From positions 1 through 50,341 of the forward strand of contig JAFTWE010000046.1 of assembly GCA_017465465.1 (NCBI GenBank): a stretch of 50,341 nucleotides of DNA. Direction: 5' to 3'. The translations under genes and the position numbers were made by a program. Within the stretch, counting starts at the first letter, position 1, and each line of letters starts with the position of its first letter. Of this stretch, positions 1 to 8,051 are shown piece after piece. The notes beneath the pieces are model-generated. The model was given only the letters and a program-made list of their open reading frames with translations. It was not told the DNA's origin and did no database searches. The DNA comes from Clostridia bacterium (GTDB lineage Bacteria; Bacillota; Clostridia; Oscillospirales; Acutalibacteraceae).

Positions 1-145
1 TACTGCAAAGGTCTGCGGTTGGAGCCTTTCGTAAACCGTCAAACGGTAGGAGGAATTCACCAATCCACAGCACCATTTACAGTGTAGCATATTGTCCTTG
101 GAGAGGGACACTAAAAACTACTACTTTATTATACGAGGAGTCCTT

Positions 146-1234
146 ATGAATATAAAGCTTTTTTCACTCGTTAAAGGCGATGCTTCCGTTTTTGCAGGGA
201 GCAAAAAGCTGATTTCTGACTGTGCCAATGCCTTTTCTCAGGAAAGTGTAAAATTCAGCAACTTCGCCTCGCCAAAGAGGATGTGCCTTGCTGTTTCTCA
301 GGCTTTACGCAGTGCTGACTGTGTTGTGATTGCCGTTCAGAATCAGTCATACAATTCTATTAAAAAAATGCTTTTTTCAGCCCTTGAAATTAAAACTCAG
401 CAAAAGGAAGAGGTTTATGTAAACCTTCTCCCCCTTGCTGAAAAAGGCAAAATTACAAATACCGCGCTTTTGAATAACTCTGTTTTCCCTGTTAAATCGC
501 AGATTTTCCCCACAGACAACTTTATGTCCTGCGGATTTTCTATCACCTCAGGCTCCCAGAGCATCATTATGCTCCCTCTTGACAGCGTTAAAACTGCAGA
601 GATTGTTTTTGGCAGCCTTTACAGCTATTTAAGTGAATTGGCAGGAGTTGAGGAAAGCCCGGATTTATACAAGCTTAAGCGTCTTCGCCTTGCAGAAAGA
701 CTTTTTACTTCTCTTTCAAAATCCAAATCCACCCTTGCTTTTGCCGCCCTCAACGGAGTTAACCTCATTGAGGAATGCACCAATATGGTAGATACCGAAA
801 ACAAAACCTTTAAATTTGTTTATGACATTGAATCAAGGGCTTCTTCACAGCCTGTTAAGGATTACATCGCCGCTTGCGCACAAAAAACGCGCATTGAAGC
901 CAAGTGCGATTATGCTGTGGCTGTTTCAAGCGCGTTTTCAGGCAATGATGATTCAATTTTCATTTACTGTGCGGTGGCCGACAAAAACGAAACCACCGTT
1001 ACAAAGATTTTTGCTGACAGTGAAGAAAGCGCCAAGGACCTTGTGAACATAGGTGTTGAATATGCCCTCAAAATTGCAGGTAACAGCGTTATCTCAAAAT
1101 ATGAGGAGCTTCATTCAAAAGCCGCCAAGGCAGGCAACAAGCTTCGCCGCAACATAACCACAATAACCGCCTTTGCAATCGGCGGCTCTGCGGCAATCTG
1201 CGCTATTCTCGCGTTACTTTTGGGCAATCAATAA
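146..1234 (+). CDS. Hypothetical protein with C-terminal membrane anchor
   Basis: I do not recognise a family for this protein of about 362 residues. The ATG at 146 is preferred because a GAGGAG ribosome binding site lies six bases upstream; an in-frame start further up at 92 has no such site. The body is mixed alpha/beta without obvious motifs, and the last 25 residues form one hydrophobic segment followed by only a few polar residues, so it is probably tail-anchored with most of the chain in the cytosol. No signal peptide is visible. Its end overlaps the end of the convergent lexA gene by seven bases. No operon partner is visible because the window starts just upstream. Confidence 0.8.
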   Translation: MNIKLFSLVKGDASVFAGSKKLISDCANAFSQESVKFSNFASPKRMCLAVSQALRSADCVVIAVQNQSYNSIKKMLFSALEIKTQQKEEVYVNLLPLAEKGKITNTALLNNSVFPVKSQIFPTDNFMSCGFSITSGSQSIIMLPLDSVKTAEIVFGSLYSYLSELAGVEESPDLYKLKRLRLAERLFTSLSKSKSTLAFAALNGVNLIEECTNMVDTENKTFKFVYDIESRASSQPVKDYIAACAQKTRIEAKCDYAVAVSSAFSGNDDSIFIYCAVADKNETTVTKIFADSEESAKDLVNIGVEYALKIAGNSVISKYEELHSKAAKAGNKLRRNITTITAFAIGGSAAICAILALLLGNQ

Positions 1235-1815
1235 TAGCGCATAACGGCAACAACCTTGCCTAAAATCGACACATCGGGCACGATAATCGGCTCGTAGGTG
1301 CAGTTTTCGGGCTGGAGACGGTAATATCCGTTTTCTTTATAGAAGGTTTTAACGGTAGCCTCATCCTCGATAAGGGCAACAACTATATCGCCGTTTCTTG
1401 CAAAAGGAGTTTTCTCAGCAATAACCAGGTCGCCGTCAAGAATACCGGCCTCAATCATACTCTCTCCTCTGACGTGAAGGGCAAAAAGAGGCTTATCTCT
1501 TGAAACCGTTCCTGTATAAGGGAAATAGCCCTCAATAGATTCAACCGCAAGAATAGGTGCGCCTGCAGTAACGGTGCCCACAATGGGAACCTGAACAATA
1601 TTATCCTGCTGACCTACAATTCTGATTGAACGCTTAAGAAGCGGGTCACGGGAGATATAACCCTCCGCTTCAAGCACATCAAGATGAGCCTGAACAGATG
1701 AGGTTGACTTAAGCCCAACCGCGGCGCAGATTTCTCTCACAGAGGGAGGAACACCGTCACAGCTCCTTTCCACAAGGAAATCGTAGATAGCTCTTTGCTT
1801 ATCATTTATAGCCAA
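1228..1815 (-). CDS. lexA: LexA repressor, SOS response regulator
   Basis: LexA represses DNA-repair genes and cleaves itself when RecA filaments form on damaged DNA. The 195-residue protein has the family's usual length. The N-terminal winged helix-turn-helix spans about residues 1-65. The S24 peptidase-like part carries the Ala84-Gly85 cleavage site, Ser119 in a GESM motif and Lys156 as the catalytic dyad. The start is a TTG codon at 1815 with an AGGTAGGG-like ribosome binding site just upstream. It is divergent from the GDPD-like gene and shares with it an intergenic region holding two LexA-box-like palindromes, so self-repression is likely. Confidence 0.96.
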   Translation of the reverse strand: MAINDKQRAIYDFLVERSCDGVPPSVREICAAVGLKSTSSVQAHLDVLEAEGYISRDPLLKRSIRIVGQQDNIVQVPIVGTVTAGAPILAVESIEGYFPYTGTVSRDKPLFALHVRGESMIEAGILDGDLVIAEKTPFARNGDIVVALIEDEATVKTFYKENGYYRLQPENCTYEPIIVPDVSILGKVVAVMRYY

Positions 1816-1854
1816 ATTTATCCCTACCTTTCAAAAGTAGTGTTAGTTTTTCAT

Positions 1855-1883
1855 ATTATAGCACAAATGTTCGGCAAATGCAA
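1855..1883 (-). promoter_or_regulatory. lexA promoter
   Basis: On the minus strand, TTGCAT (1883-1878) and TATAAT (1860-1855) are separated by exactly 17 bases. The spacer carries a LexA-box-like sequence, so repressor binding would block RNA polymerase. Confidence 0.8.
1860..1873. promoter_or_regulatory. LexA box 1, in the lexA promoter spacer
   Basis: Read on the minus strand this is CGAAC-ATTT-GTGCT. It matches the left half of the Gram-positive SOS box (CGAAC-N4-GTTCG) perfectly and the right half partly. Confidence 0.65.
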
Positions 1884-1894
1884 ACATTTGTTTG
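1881..1894. promoter_or_regulatory. LexA box 2
   Basis: CAAAC-ATTT-GTTTG is a perfect arm palindrome with one change per half from the CGAAC-N4-GTTCG consensus. It lies over the -35 edge of the lexA promoter, about 40 bases upstream of the divergent GDPD-like gene. Confidence 0.65.
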
Positions 1895-1931
1895 CTATTT
1901 TTCAAAAAAATTTTTATTCTGAGGTATTTCA

Positions 1932-3200
1932 ATGAACAAGCTTCGTATATTTTTATCAGTATCCCTCACCTTGCTTCTGATTTTCGGCGTTTTTGCAACA
2001 GGAGCCGCAGCCGTTGTTGACACCTACGGAGAGGGGGAATCCCTTGACAAATCAATTCTTACAGGCAATCAGGTTACTGCCGTCCCCTACTCCCCTGAGC
2101 TTAAAAGCTGTGCAAATATGGGTAACTGGCAAAAATATGCCGAAAATTCCATTGAAGCCATAACTGACTGCAGCACAGACTACATTTCTGTTGATGTTAA
2201 GCTCACTAAAGACGGTGTTCCCGTTCTTATGGCTGATGAAACTCTTGACAGAATGTGCATTGACGCTGACGGCAACACCGTAACAGGCAAGGTCAGTGAA
2301 AAAACTTATGAAGAAATTTCAACATATTTTCTCCGTTACGGTAACGGCGGAGAGCTTTCAAAAAAGAGCGAATATTTTGTTCCTACCCTTGAACAGGCAC
2401 TTGAAGCCATTGATGATGAAAACACTCTGATAATTGATGTTTCTCTTGATGATTTAGGCAAAGTAAGCGGTGTGGTTGAAAATGAAGAAAAGCTCAGCAA
2501 GGTTTTGTTCCGCCTGACTGACTGCGACAGCCGCGATGTTTTATCTGTTATTGAAAAAAATGAGAGATTCAAAAACCTCATCATCCCCCAATATAACGGC
2601 AACATAATTTTTGGCGCTAATTCACTTTTGAAAGATGCTGTTGATGCAGGGCTTAACATTGTTAAAGTGGGTACTAAAAACCGCAACGGCGTTGTGCTTT
2701 ACGATTCATACACCGCCCAATTCAAAGAAAATTCTGTTATGGCAATGTTTTCTATGGTGGATGAATATTCAGCCGACAGAGCCGATGATATTACAGGCTG
2801 GGACAATGTGATTTCCCACGGATATTCAATTATTGAAACCGATTATCCGGAGCTGCTTGAAAAATATTTTGACTCCACCGAAGAATTAAAGCAAGAATTA
2901 AAAACCCTGGTTGAAATGTGTGAAAGCTATCTTAACGGTGATTTTTCTGCCGACAGCTTAAAAAAATTCACCGAGGCTTATAACACCGCCAAGGGTTATG
3001 TTGACTCAGTTGCTTCACAAAGCCAGATTTCAAACGCTTTCTATAATCTGAGCGAGGCTTACAGTGAGCTTGAAAAATCCTCACCTGACGAAACAGCCGG
3101 TAAATTTACATTTTCAGTTGGCAGAATAATTGCCGCTGTGCTTTGCGGCGGCGGAATTGTTGCAAGTCAGGTTTACTTATTTAAAAAACGAAAGAAATAA
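1932..3200 (+). CDS. Secreted GDPD-like protein, probably not an active phosphodiesterase
   Basis: The 422-residue protein has a signal peptide (about residues 1-27), a region resembling glycerophosphodiester phosphodiesterases, a helical stretch at about 310-385, and a C-terminal membrane segment followed by basic residues. The fold is recognised from the AEN-S-IEA and DVKLTKDGVPVL motifs. In active enzymes the first is preceded by His-Arg-Gly and the second is followed by His-Asp. Here the HRG is missing, the His-Asp is Ala-Asp, and the metal-binding Glu of E-x-D is replaced by Val. I infer a pseudoenzyme displayed on the outer face of the membrane, perhaps binding a ligand or partner. The start has a GAGGT ribosome binding site. 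The neighbouring LexA boxes could place it under SOS control, which is not shown. Confidence 0.75.
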   Translation: MNKLRIFLSVSLTLLLIFGVFATGAAAVVDTYGEGESLDKSILTGNQVTAVPYSPELKSCANMGNWQKYAENSIEAITDCSTDYISVDVKLTKDGVPVLMADETLDRMCIDADGNTVTGKVSEKTYEEISTYFLRYGNGGELSKKSEYFVPTLEQALEAIDDENTLIIDVSLDDLGKVSGVVENEEKLSKVLFRLTDCDSRDVLSVIEKNERFKNLIIPQYNGNIIFGANSLLKDAVDAGLNIVKVGTKNRNGVVLYDSYTAQFKENSVMAMFSMVDEYSADRADDITGWDNVISHGYSIIETDYPELLEKYFDSTEELKQELKTLVEMCESYLNGDFSADSLKKFTEAYNTAKGYVDSVASQSQISNAFYNLSEAYSELEKSSPDETAGKFTFSVGRIIAAVLCGGGIVASQVYLFKKRKK

Positions 3201-3232
3201 AATCTTTTTAATATTGCCAAAGGGGTGATTAT

Positions 3233-4825
3233 ATGTCAGAAAAAATCAGACTTGAAAGAGCCGCTTATCCTGAGCAAGTGGGCGTTTCTTCAAAAGAAAT
3301 TGAGGCTCTTATAGCCGATTTTAAAGAAAACAATATTGAAGTTCACAGCATTATGATTATGAGTGAGGGCAAGGTTGCTTTTGAAAGCTGGGCTGACCCT
3401 TATTCACCCGACCTGCCTCACGCTATGTATTCGGTCAGCAAAACCGTAACTTCGGCGGCAGTAGGCTTTGCTGTGGAAGAGGGAATTTTATCAACTGACA
3501 CAAAGCTCCTTGATATTTTCCCCGAATTTATTCCCGATAAGCGTGACGAAAACCTCGAAAAGCTCGATATTCACGCCCTGCTCACAATGCAGTCAGGCAA
3601 AAATGTGAGCGTTTTTACCGACAAAACAAAGCCTAACTGGGAGCGTCAGTTTTTTAACTCCCCTTGGTCATTCACGCCCAACGACGGTCATTTTCAGTAT
3701 ATAAGTGAAAATCAGTATATGCTCTGCTCTGTTATCCACAAAATCACGGGGCAGACTGTTACGGAATATCTCACTCCCCGCCTTTTTGAGCCCCTCGGAA
3801 TTGACACCCCTGCCTGGGAGGTTTCACCAAGAGGAATTGAAGCAGGCGGATGGGGGCTTTTCTTAAAAACCGAAGACCTTGCCAAAATCGTTACCTGTTA
3901 TCAGCATAACGGTATGTTCGGCGGCAAGCAGGTTATCCCTGAAAGCTGGGTAAGAAAAACAAGAAAGCGCCATGTAGATAATTCCCACGCAAATTCCAGT
4001 GCTGACAGCCAGTGCGGCTACGGCTACTGTGTGTGGCATTGCGCCGGTGCTTCGGCTTACCGATTGGATGGTATGTTTTCTCAGTTCGGTATTATTTTTA
4101 AAGACAGAGATGCTTCATTTATTATAACAGCAGGTGAAATTGACGAGCAAAAGACCCGTGACGCTATCTGGCGCCACTTCCCCAAGGGATTTATTGAGCC
4201 TGACAGCGAGCCGAAAAGTGAAAAAGAAATCGGCCTTGCCCCTCTTGATGACATTCTTGAGCCTGCTGAAAGAAGTGTGCTTGAAGAAACAATTAAAAAC
4301 AGAAATATTGTTTTCCATAAAAATCTCATCCTTGAAACTTCGGGCTTCCCTGTGAGTATGCTCCCCATTCCCGTTGTGTATATGTCTGCCGACAAAGCGG
4401 GCAATATCAACAATGTTAAGTTTGATTTTGGTGAAAACGAATGCACAATGACCTGGGACGAGGGCGACGAACACAACACCATTGTTTGCGGAATGGACGG
4501 TAAATACCGCACTTCAAAAATCCGCCTTGCAAAGATGGATTTCACCGCTTACAGCACCGCCGCGTGGAAGGATGAAGACACTCTTGTTATCAATATGCGG
4601 CCTGTTGAATCGGTTTGCAGAAGAACCATTGAGTTTGATTTTAAAGACAGAAACGTCGTTACCTTTACCCCAAGCTCACAGCCGCCCACAAACACCATTG
4701 CCGCAAACCTTGCAGGTATGGCAGACTCAATTATGCCGAGCGTTCCAAAATCTCTTGCAGATATGGCTTTTGACCAGCTTCCAAAAATAATTGACGCGAG
4801 CTACCGCGGCTCATTTGAAGAATAA
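3233..4825 (+). CDS. Serine hydrolase, beta-lactamase/class C family
   Basis: This 530-residue protein belongs to the penicillin-binding-protein-like serine hydrolases (beta-lactamase family PF00144). Ser67 and Lys70 form the S-x-x-K motif in a YSVSKTV context, and the typical helix motif with LLTMQSG follows at about residue 120. A Tyr-containing second motif (YISENQY) lies near residue 160. Residues 330-500 form an extra C-terminal beta-rich domain found in some members. There is no signal peptide, so the enzyme should be cytosolic and is more likely an esterase or peptidase than a resistance enzyme; the substrate cannot be told. It follows the GDPD-like gene by 32 bases and ends at a hairpin terminator, so the two may be cotranscribed. 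Confidence 0.88.
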   Translation: MSEKIRLERAAYPEQVGVSSKEIEALIADFKENNIEVHSIMIMSEGKVAFESWADPYSPDLPHAMYSVSKTVTSAAVGFAVEEGILSTDTKLLDIFPEFIPDKRDENLEKLDIHALLTMQSGKNVSVFTDKTKPNWERQFFNSPWSFTPNDGHFQYISENQYMLCSVIHKITGQTVTEYLTPRLFEPLGIDTPAWEVSPRGIEAGGWGLFLKTEDLAKIVTCYQHNGMFGGKQVIPESWVRKTRKRHVDNSHANSSADSQCGYGYCVWHCAGASAYRLDGMFSQFGIIFKDRDASFIITAGEIDEQKTRDAIWRHFPKGFIEPDSEPKSEKEIGLAPLDDILEPAERSVLEETIKNRNIVFHKNLILETSGFPVSMLPIPVVYMSADKAGNINNVKFDFGENECTMTWDEGDEHNTIVCGMDGKYRTSKIRLAKMDFTAYSTAAWKDEDTLVINMRPVESVCRRTIEFDFKDRNVVTFTPSSQPPTNTIAANLAGMADSIMPSVPKSLADMAFDQLPKIIDASYRGSFEE

Positions 4826-4830
4826 AGTAT

Positions 4831-4861
4831 AAATGGTTGACTCAATCTGAGCCAACCATTT
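4831..4861 (+). terminator. Terminator of the serine hydrolase gene
   Basis: The arms AAATGGTTG and CAACCATTT pair, extended by CTC/GAG around a five-base loop with one mismatch, and are followed by TTATTTTA. Confidence 0.75.
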
Positions 4862-4975
4862 TATTTTACACCTCATCCGTGTTGCTTTCGCAACCCACCT
4901 TATCCTTGAATTTTCAGCGGGAGGCTGATAGCCTCCCCTACCTGACGGACACCCTCGCGAGCTTTTTGCAAAATT
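4862..4975. repeat. Degenerate palindromic intergenic repeat
   Basis: This stretch has small self-complementary units (GTTGCtttcGCAAC; GGGAGGCTgatAGCCTCCC) next to phrases such as CACCTCATCCG, typical of short palindromic repeats of gut Firmicutes. It has no coding sequence and looks like a decayed copy. It occupies the first part of the gap between the serine hydrolase and the small RNA candidate. Confidence 0.4.
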
Positions 4976-4996
4976 TTTATTGTAGTTTGAAATTTA

Positions 4997-5025
4997 TTGC
5001 ATTATTCCATAACTTGTGGTAAACT
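4997..5025 (+). promoter_or_regulatory. Promoter of the rod-like RNA
   Basis: TTGCAT (4997-5002), 17 bases, TAAACT (5020-5025). The predicted start near 5032 is exactly the first base of the long closing stem of the RNA. Confidence 0.65.
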
Positions 5026-5031
5026 AATGTT

Positions 5032-5228
5032 GCCAAACCAACTTAATAATAAGCAGAAAGTGTAATTTCCACAGGGATATTATGCTCTTTTTTGCAACAA
5101 CAAAATGAATTTGATAAAATGCAAATTCCTTTTCTGTTGTTGTGATATATTCGCTTTCTGCAGAGTTGGTTTGGCGACTATCGGAGTTTGCGTTTTTGTG
5201 CGGTTACTTCGGTAGCCGCACTTTTTAT
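5032..5228 (+). ncRNA. Candidate 6S-like rod-shaped small RNA
   Basis: About 195 nt lie between a promoter and a terminator, with no open frame. A 12-bp closing stem pairs 5032-5043 with 5164-5175. A second stem pairs 5053-5060 with 5154-5161. Then comes a large asymmetric bubble (about 34 bases left, 11 right), and a terminal imperfect hairpin pairs 5095-5113 with 5122-5142 around ATAAAATG. Length, end-to-end pairing and central bubble are those of 6S RNA, which mimics an open promoter and binds housekeeping RNA polymerase. I cannot confirm the family by sequence. The alternatives are a MITE-like palindrome or a leader of the downstream zinc-ribbon gene. Confidence 0.55.
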
Positions 5229-5229
5229 T
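5198..5229 (+). terminator. Terminator with TTCG tetraloop
   Basis: A ten-base stem, GTGCGGTTAC with GTAGCCGCAC (one G-T pair), is closed by TTCG and followed by TTTTTATTTTA. It ends the rod-like RNA and lies 16 bases before the zinc-ribbon gene's ribosome binding site, so it may also attenuate that gene. Confidence 0.85.
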
Positions 5230-5245
5230 TTATGGAGGTGGTAAA

Positions 5246-5374
5246 ATGTCAAAAAACACTTGCCCAATATGCGGAGAAATTTTTGACGATGAGCATGCAG
5301 ACTATCTTGATAACGGCAGTCCTGCTTGCTCACAGTGTGTTGAGAACGAACGTAAAAAAGAAAAGGAGGATTAA
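5246..5374 (+). CDS. Small zinc-ribbon protein, 42 residues
   Basis: This short gene starts at an ATG six bases after a GGAGGTGG ribosome binding site. The protein has two CxxC knuckles, TCPICGE near residue 6 and ACSQCVE near residue 28, followed by a lysine- and glutamate-rich tail. This is a single zinc ribbon without other domains. The stop is two bases before the ATG of the PH/SHOCT gene, whose ribosome binding site (GGAGGATTA) is inside the end of this gene, so translation is probably coupled. Function is unknown; such miniature zinc ribbons often accompany short membrane proteins in clostridia. Confidence 0.8.
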   Translation: MSKNTCPICGEIFDDEHADYLDNGSPACSQCVENERKKEKED

Positions 5375-5376
5375 TT

Positions 5377-6057
5377 ATGGAAGATAAGATTTTAGTAACA
5401 AGCCAAAGATATAATATTCAGAAGTTGCTTAAAACTTTTATAATAATCGCTTTTGCTGGAGCAATTATTTTTTCTCTGGCAATAATAATAGACCAGTGGT
5501 CTTATTACTATTTTTTAGAAGATTATTATAAGTATAAGAGTACACTTGAATTTTTAAATCGTGTAGATTTTTGCGATAACGGTTTCAGTTTTGCTATACA
5601 TGAGTATTTTGATTTGGGCTGCTTTTTTTGGGCTATATTAATACTCGGAGGCATTTCTGGAATAGGATTAATTATATACGGTTGGTTACATAGCTATGAG
5701 TTAATTGTTACGGATAAACGGATTTACGGCAAGGTTGCATTCGGCAAAAGAGTTGACCTTCCTCTTGACTCTGTTTCAGCTACCGCAACAATCCAGACCC
5801 TCAAAGGGATTTCAGTTTCAACTTCTTCAGGTAGAATTTCTTTCCTTGCCATTAAAAATGCAAAAGAAATTTATGAAGTAATAAATAATCTTTTGATTAA
5901 GAGGCAAAACGAAAAGAAAACACCCGAGGTTATAATTCAAGACACAGTTAAAACTGATGAAGCAGACCAAATAAAAAAATATAAAGATTTATTGGACAGC
6001 GGAGTAATATCACAGGAAGAATTTGATGCTAAGAAAAAACAGCTTTTAAGCTTATAA
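5377..6057 (+). CDS. Membrane protein with bacterial PH-like domain and SHOCT tail
   Basis: The 226-residue protein has two membrane segments (about residues 19-41 and 82-106). A region of about 105-170 looks like a bacterial pleckstrin-homology domain: the phrase LIVTDKRIYGKV followed by short strands is typical. The C-terminal 30 residues form a SHOCT motif (YKDLLDSGVISQEEFDAKK), an oligomerisation or docking element found at the ends of many small bacterial proteins. It is translated together with the tiny zinc-ribbon protein upstream. Substrate and partner are unknown; a role at the inner face of the membrane is inferred from topology. Confidence 0.82.
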   Translation: MEDKILVTSQRYNIQKLLKTFIIIAFAGAIIFSLAIIIDQWSYYYFLEDYYKYKSTLEFLNRVDFCDNGFSFAIHEYFDLGCFFWAILILGGISGIGLIIYGWLHSYELIVTDKRIYGKVAFGKRVDLPLDSVSATATIQTLKGISVSTSSGRISFLAIKNAKEIYEVINNLLIKRQNEKKTPEVIIQDTVKTDEADQIKKYKDLLDSGVISQEEFDAKKKQLLSL

Positions 6058-6077
6058 CCCCTTTTAGTGCAAGCAAA

Positions 6078-6104
6078 AAGACGGTAGATTTGCTCTACCG
6101 TCTT
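6078..6104. terminator. Bidirectional terminator between the PH/SHOCT gene and clpX
   Basis: An 11-bp perfect stem, AAGACGGTAGA with TCTACCGTCTT around a five-base loop, lies between two convergent gene ends, with A/T-rich flanks on both sides. Confidence 0.85.
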
Positions 6105-6107
6105 AAT

Positions 6108-7349
6108 TTATTTTCTTGTTACAACAGGCTCGGCACCGTCGGTGATACATTCTTTGGTGAATTCCACCTTAACAATATCCTTGTCGCTCGGAACCTGATA
6201 CATTGTGGGGAGAAGCACGCCCTCCATAATTGAGCGAAGTCCGCGAGCGCCGGTTTTCTTTTCAAGGGTTTTTTCAGCTACCGCCGCTAAGGCTTCATCA
6301 TCAAATTCAAGCTCAACGCCGTCCATATCAAAAAGAGCTTTATACTGCTTGAGAATGGCGTTTTTAGGCTCTTTGAGGATTTTAATCATATCCTCTTTAT
6401 TGAGCTGGCTGAGGGTTGTAATAACCGGCAAACGGCCCACAAGCTCAGGAATAAGACCGTACTTTGACAAATCCTGATGAATAACTTTACTCATAAGGTT
6501 TTCGGCTGTCATTTCAGATTTATTCTTAATCTCTGCGCCAAAGCCAAGGGCTGAGCCGCCGATGCGCTTTTCAATAATCTTTTCAATGCCGTCAAATGCA
6601 CCGCCGCAAATAAAAAGAATATTGGATGTGTCAATCTGAATAAATTCCTGCTGTGGGTGCTTTCTGCCGCCCTGAGGGGGAACATTGGCAACCGTGCCCT
6701 CAAGAATTTTAAGTAATGCCTGCTGAACACCCTCACCGCTTACATCGCGGGTGATTGAGGGGTTTTCAGACTTTCTTGCAATCTTGTCGATTTCATCCAC
6801 ATAGATAATACCGCGCTGTGCCTTATCTATATCAAAATCTGCCGCCTGAATAAGACGAAGAAGAATGTTTTCAACATCTTCACCAACATAGCCCGCCTCA
6901 GTCAATGTTGTGGCATCGGCAATGGCAAAGGGAACATCCAAGGTTTTTGCAAGGGTCTGCGCAAGCATTGTTTTGCCTACACCTGTCGGACCGAGGAGCA
7001 TAATATTGCTCTTTTGAATGTCAACATCACAATCTTCACCCTTATAAACTCGCTTATAGTGGTTATAAACCGCAACGCTGAGAGCAATTTTTGCCTCATT
7101 CTGACCAACAACATATTCATCAAGCTGAGCCTTGATTTCAGACGGAGCAGGTAGCTTAACATTTTCCTTGCTCTTCTTTTGCTTTGACTCTGCTATAATA
7201 TCGTCTTCAATTATTCCCTGGCAAAGCTCAACACATTCATCACAGATAAACACACCCGGACCTGCAATGAGCTTATATACCTGATTCTGCGTCTTCTGGC
7301 AGAAAGAACAGCGGACATTTTTTTCGCGTCTTTCATCTTCTCTGCTCAT
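6108..7349 (-). CDS. clpX: ClpX, ATPase subunit of ClpXP protease
   Basis: ClpX unfolds tagged proteins and feeds them into ClpP. The 413-residue sequence has full length. The N-terminal zinc-binding domain has Cys pairs CSFC (about residue 15) and CDEC/C (about residue 37). A Walker A GPTGVGKT near residue 115, Walker B VDEID near 180, a sensor and arginine-finger region, and the GARGLRS sensor-2 motif near 365 follow. The ClpP-binding loop has an IGGSALGF context. It is the last gene of the tig-clpP-clpX cluster and starts 18 bases after clpP, preceded by a GAAAGGAA-type ribosome binding site. It ends at a strong bidirectional hairpin. Confidence 0.98.
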   Translation of the reverse strand: MSREDERREKNVRCSFCQKTQNQVYKLIAGPGVFICDECVELCQGIIEDDIIAESKQKKSKENVKLPAPSEIKAQLDEYVVGQNEAKIALSVAVYNHYKRVYKGEDCDVDIQKSNIMLLGPTGVGKTMLAQTLAKTLDVPFAIADATTLTEAGYVGEDVENILLRLIQAADFDIDKAQRGIIYVDEIDKIARKSENPSITRDVSGEGVQQALLKILEGTVANVPPQGGRKHPQQEFIQIDTSNILFICGGAFDGIEKIIEKRIGGSALGFGAEIKNKSEMTAENLMSKVIHQDLSKYGLIPELVGRLPVITTLSQLNKEDMIKILKEPKNAILKQYKALFDMDGVELEFDDEALAAVAEKTLEKKTGARGLRSIMEGVLLPTMYQVPSDKDIVKVEFTKECITDGAEPVVTRK

Positions 7350-7367
7350 AGAAACGTTCCTTTCGGG

Positions 7368-7949
7368 TTATCTGTTTTTGATTACCTTGTCAACAATGCC
7401 GTATTCCATAGCTTCCTGAGCTGAAAGGTAATTGTCTCTTTCTGTGTCAAGAGCAATCTGCTCAATGGACTTGCCTGTGTTTTCAGCAAGGATTCTGTTG
7501 AGCTTTTCTCTTGTTTTGATAATATGGTTGGCAACAATCTGAATTTCAGTTGCCTGACCTCTTGCACCGCCCAAGGGCTGATGAATCATAATTTCACTGT
7601 TGGGAAGAGCAAGTCTTTTGCCCTTTGCGCCTGATGAGAGCAAAAATGCACCCATTGAAGCGGCCATACCCATGCAGATTGTTGAAACATCACACTTGAT
7701 ATACTGCATTGTGTCATAAATTGCCATACCTGCAGTAACTGAGCCGCCGGGGCTGTTGATGTAAAGGCTGATGTCTTTCTCAGGGTCCTGACCCTCGAGG
7801 AAGAGCAACTGTGCAACAACAAGGCTGGCAGTTGTGTCGTTAACCTCGTCAGAAAGAACTATAATTCTGTCATTTAAAAGTCTTGAGAAGATGTCGTACT
7901 GTCTTTCTCCTCTGTTGGTCTGTTCTACAACGTAAGGTACTAATGCCAT
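7368..7949 (-). CDS. clpP: ClpP, proteolytic subunit of Clp protease
   Basis: The 193-residue serine peptidase has the catalytic triad Ser98 (in GMAASMG), His123 (in MIHQPLGG) and Asp172 (in TERDNYLS), at the family's canonical spacing. The N-terminal axial loop is normal, and the propeptide is short or absent. It assembles as two heptameric rings that dock ClpX, the next gene. The AAGGAGG ribosome binding site is eight bases before the ATG. It lies between tig and clpX; the 102-base gap to tig holds a short perfect hairpin that could reduce or process read-through. Confidence 0.98.
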   Translation of the reverse strand: MALVPYVVEQTNRGERQYDIFSRLLNDRIIVLSDEVNDTTASLVVAQLLFLEGQDPEKDISLYINSPGGSVTAGMAIYDTMQYIKCDVSTICMGMAASMGAFLLSSGAKGKRLALPNSEIMIHQPLGGARGQATEIQIVANHIIKTREKLNRILAENTGKSIEQIALDTERDNYLSAQEAMEYGIVDKVIKNR

Positions 7950-7999
7950 AATAAAATCCTCCTTATTCTTGCCGCAAAACTTTCAAACTTAAACGAAAT

Positions 8000-8018
8000 G
8001 AATGGCATAAAGCCATTC
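8000..8018 (-). terminator. Weak intercistronic hairpin between tig and clpP
   Basis: GAATGGC and GCCATTC pair perfectly around ATAAA. On the minus strand ATTTCGTTT follows, which is a poor U-tract. It more probably sets the tig/clpP ratio than ends transcription fully. Confidence 0.45.
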
Positions 8019-8051
8019 ACTCCATTTAATTATAGGTTTAATTTTTATAAA

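Noticed and set aside
1..145. A possible end of a structured RNA at the window start (ACCGT-CAA-ACGGT hairpin and a TGTCC/GGGACA pair)
   Set aside because: Too little sequence is visible, and it does not match tmRNA, RNase P RNA or SRP RNA signatures that I know.
4837..5022. A 61-residue frame after the serine hydrolase gene
   Set aside because: It begins inside a terminator and covers a degenerate repeat; there is no ribosome binding site.
5142..5387. An 81-residue frame across the small RNA's terminator
   Set aside because: It reads through the terminator and overlaps the better supported zinc-ribbon gene in another frame.
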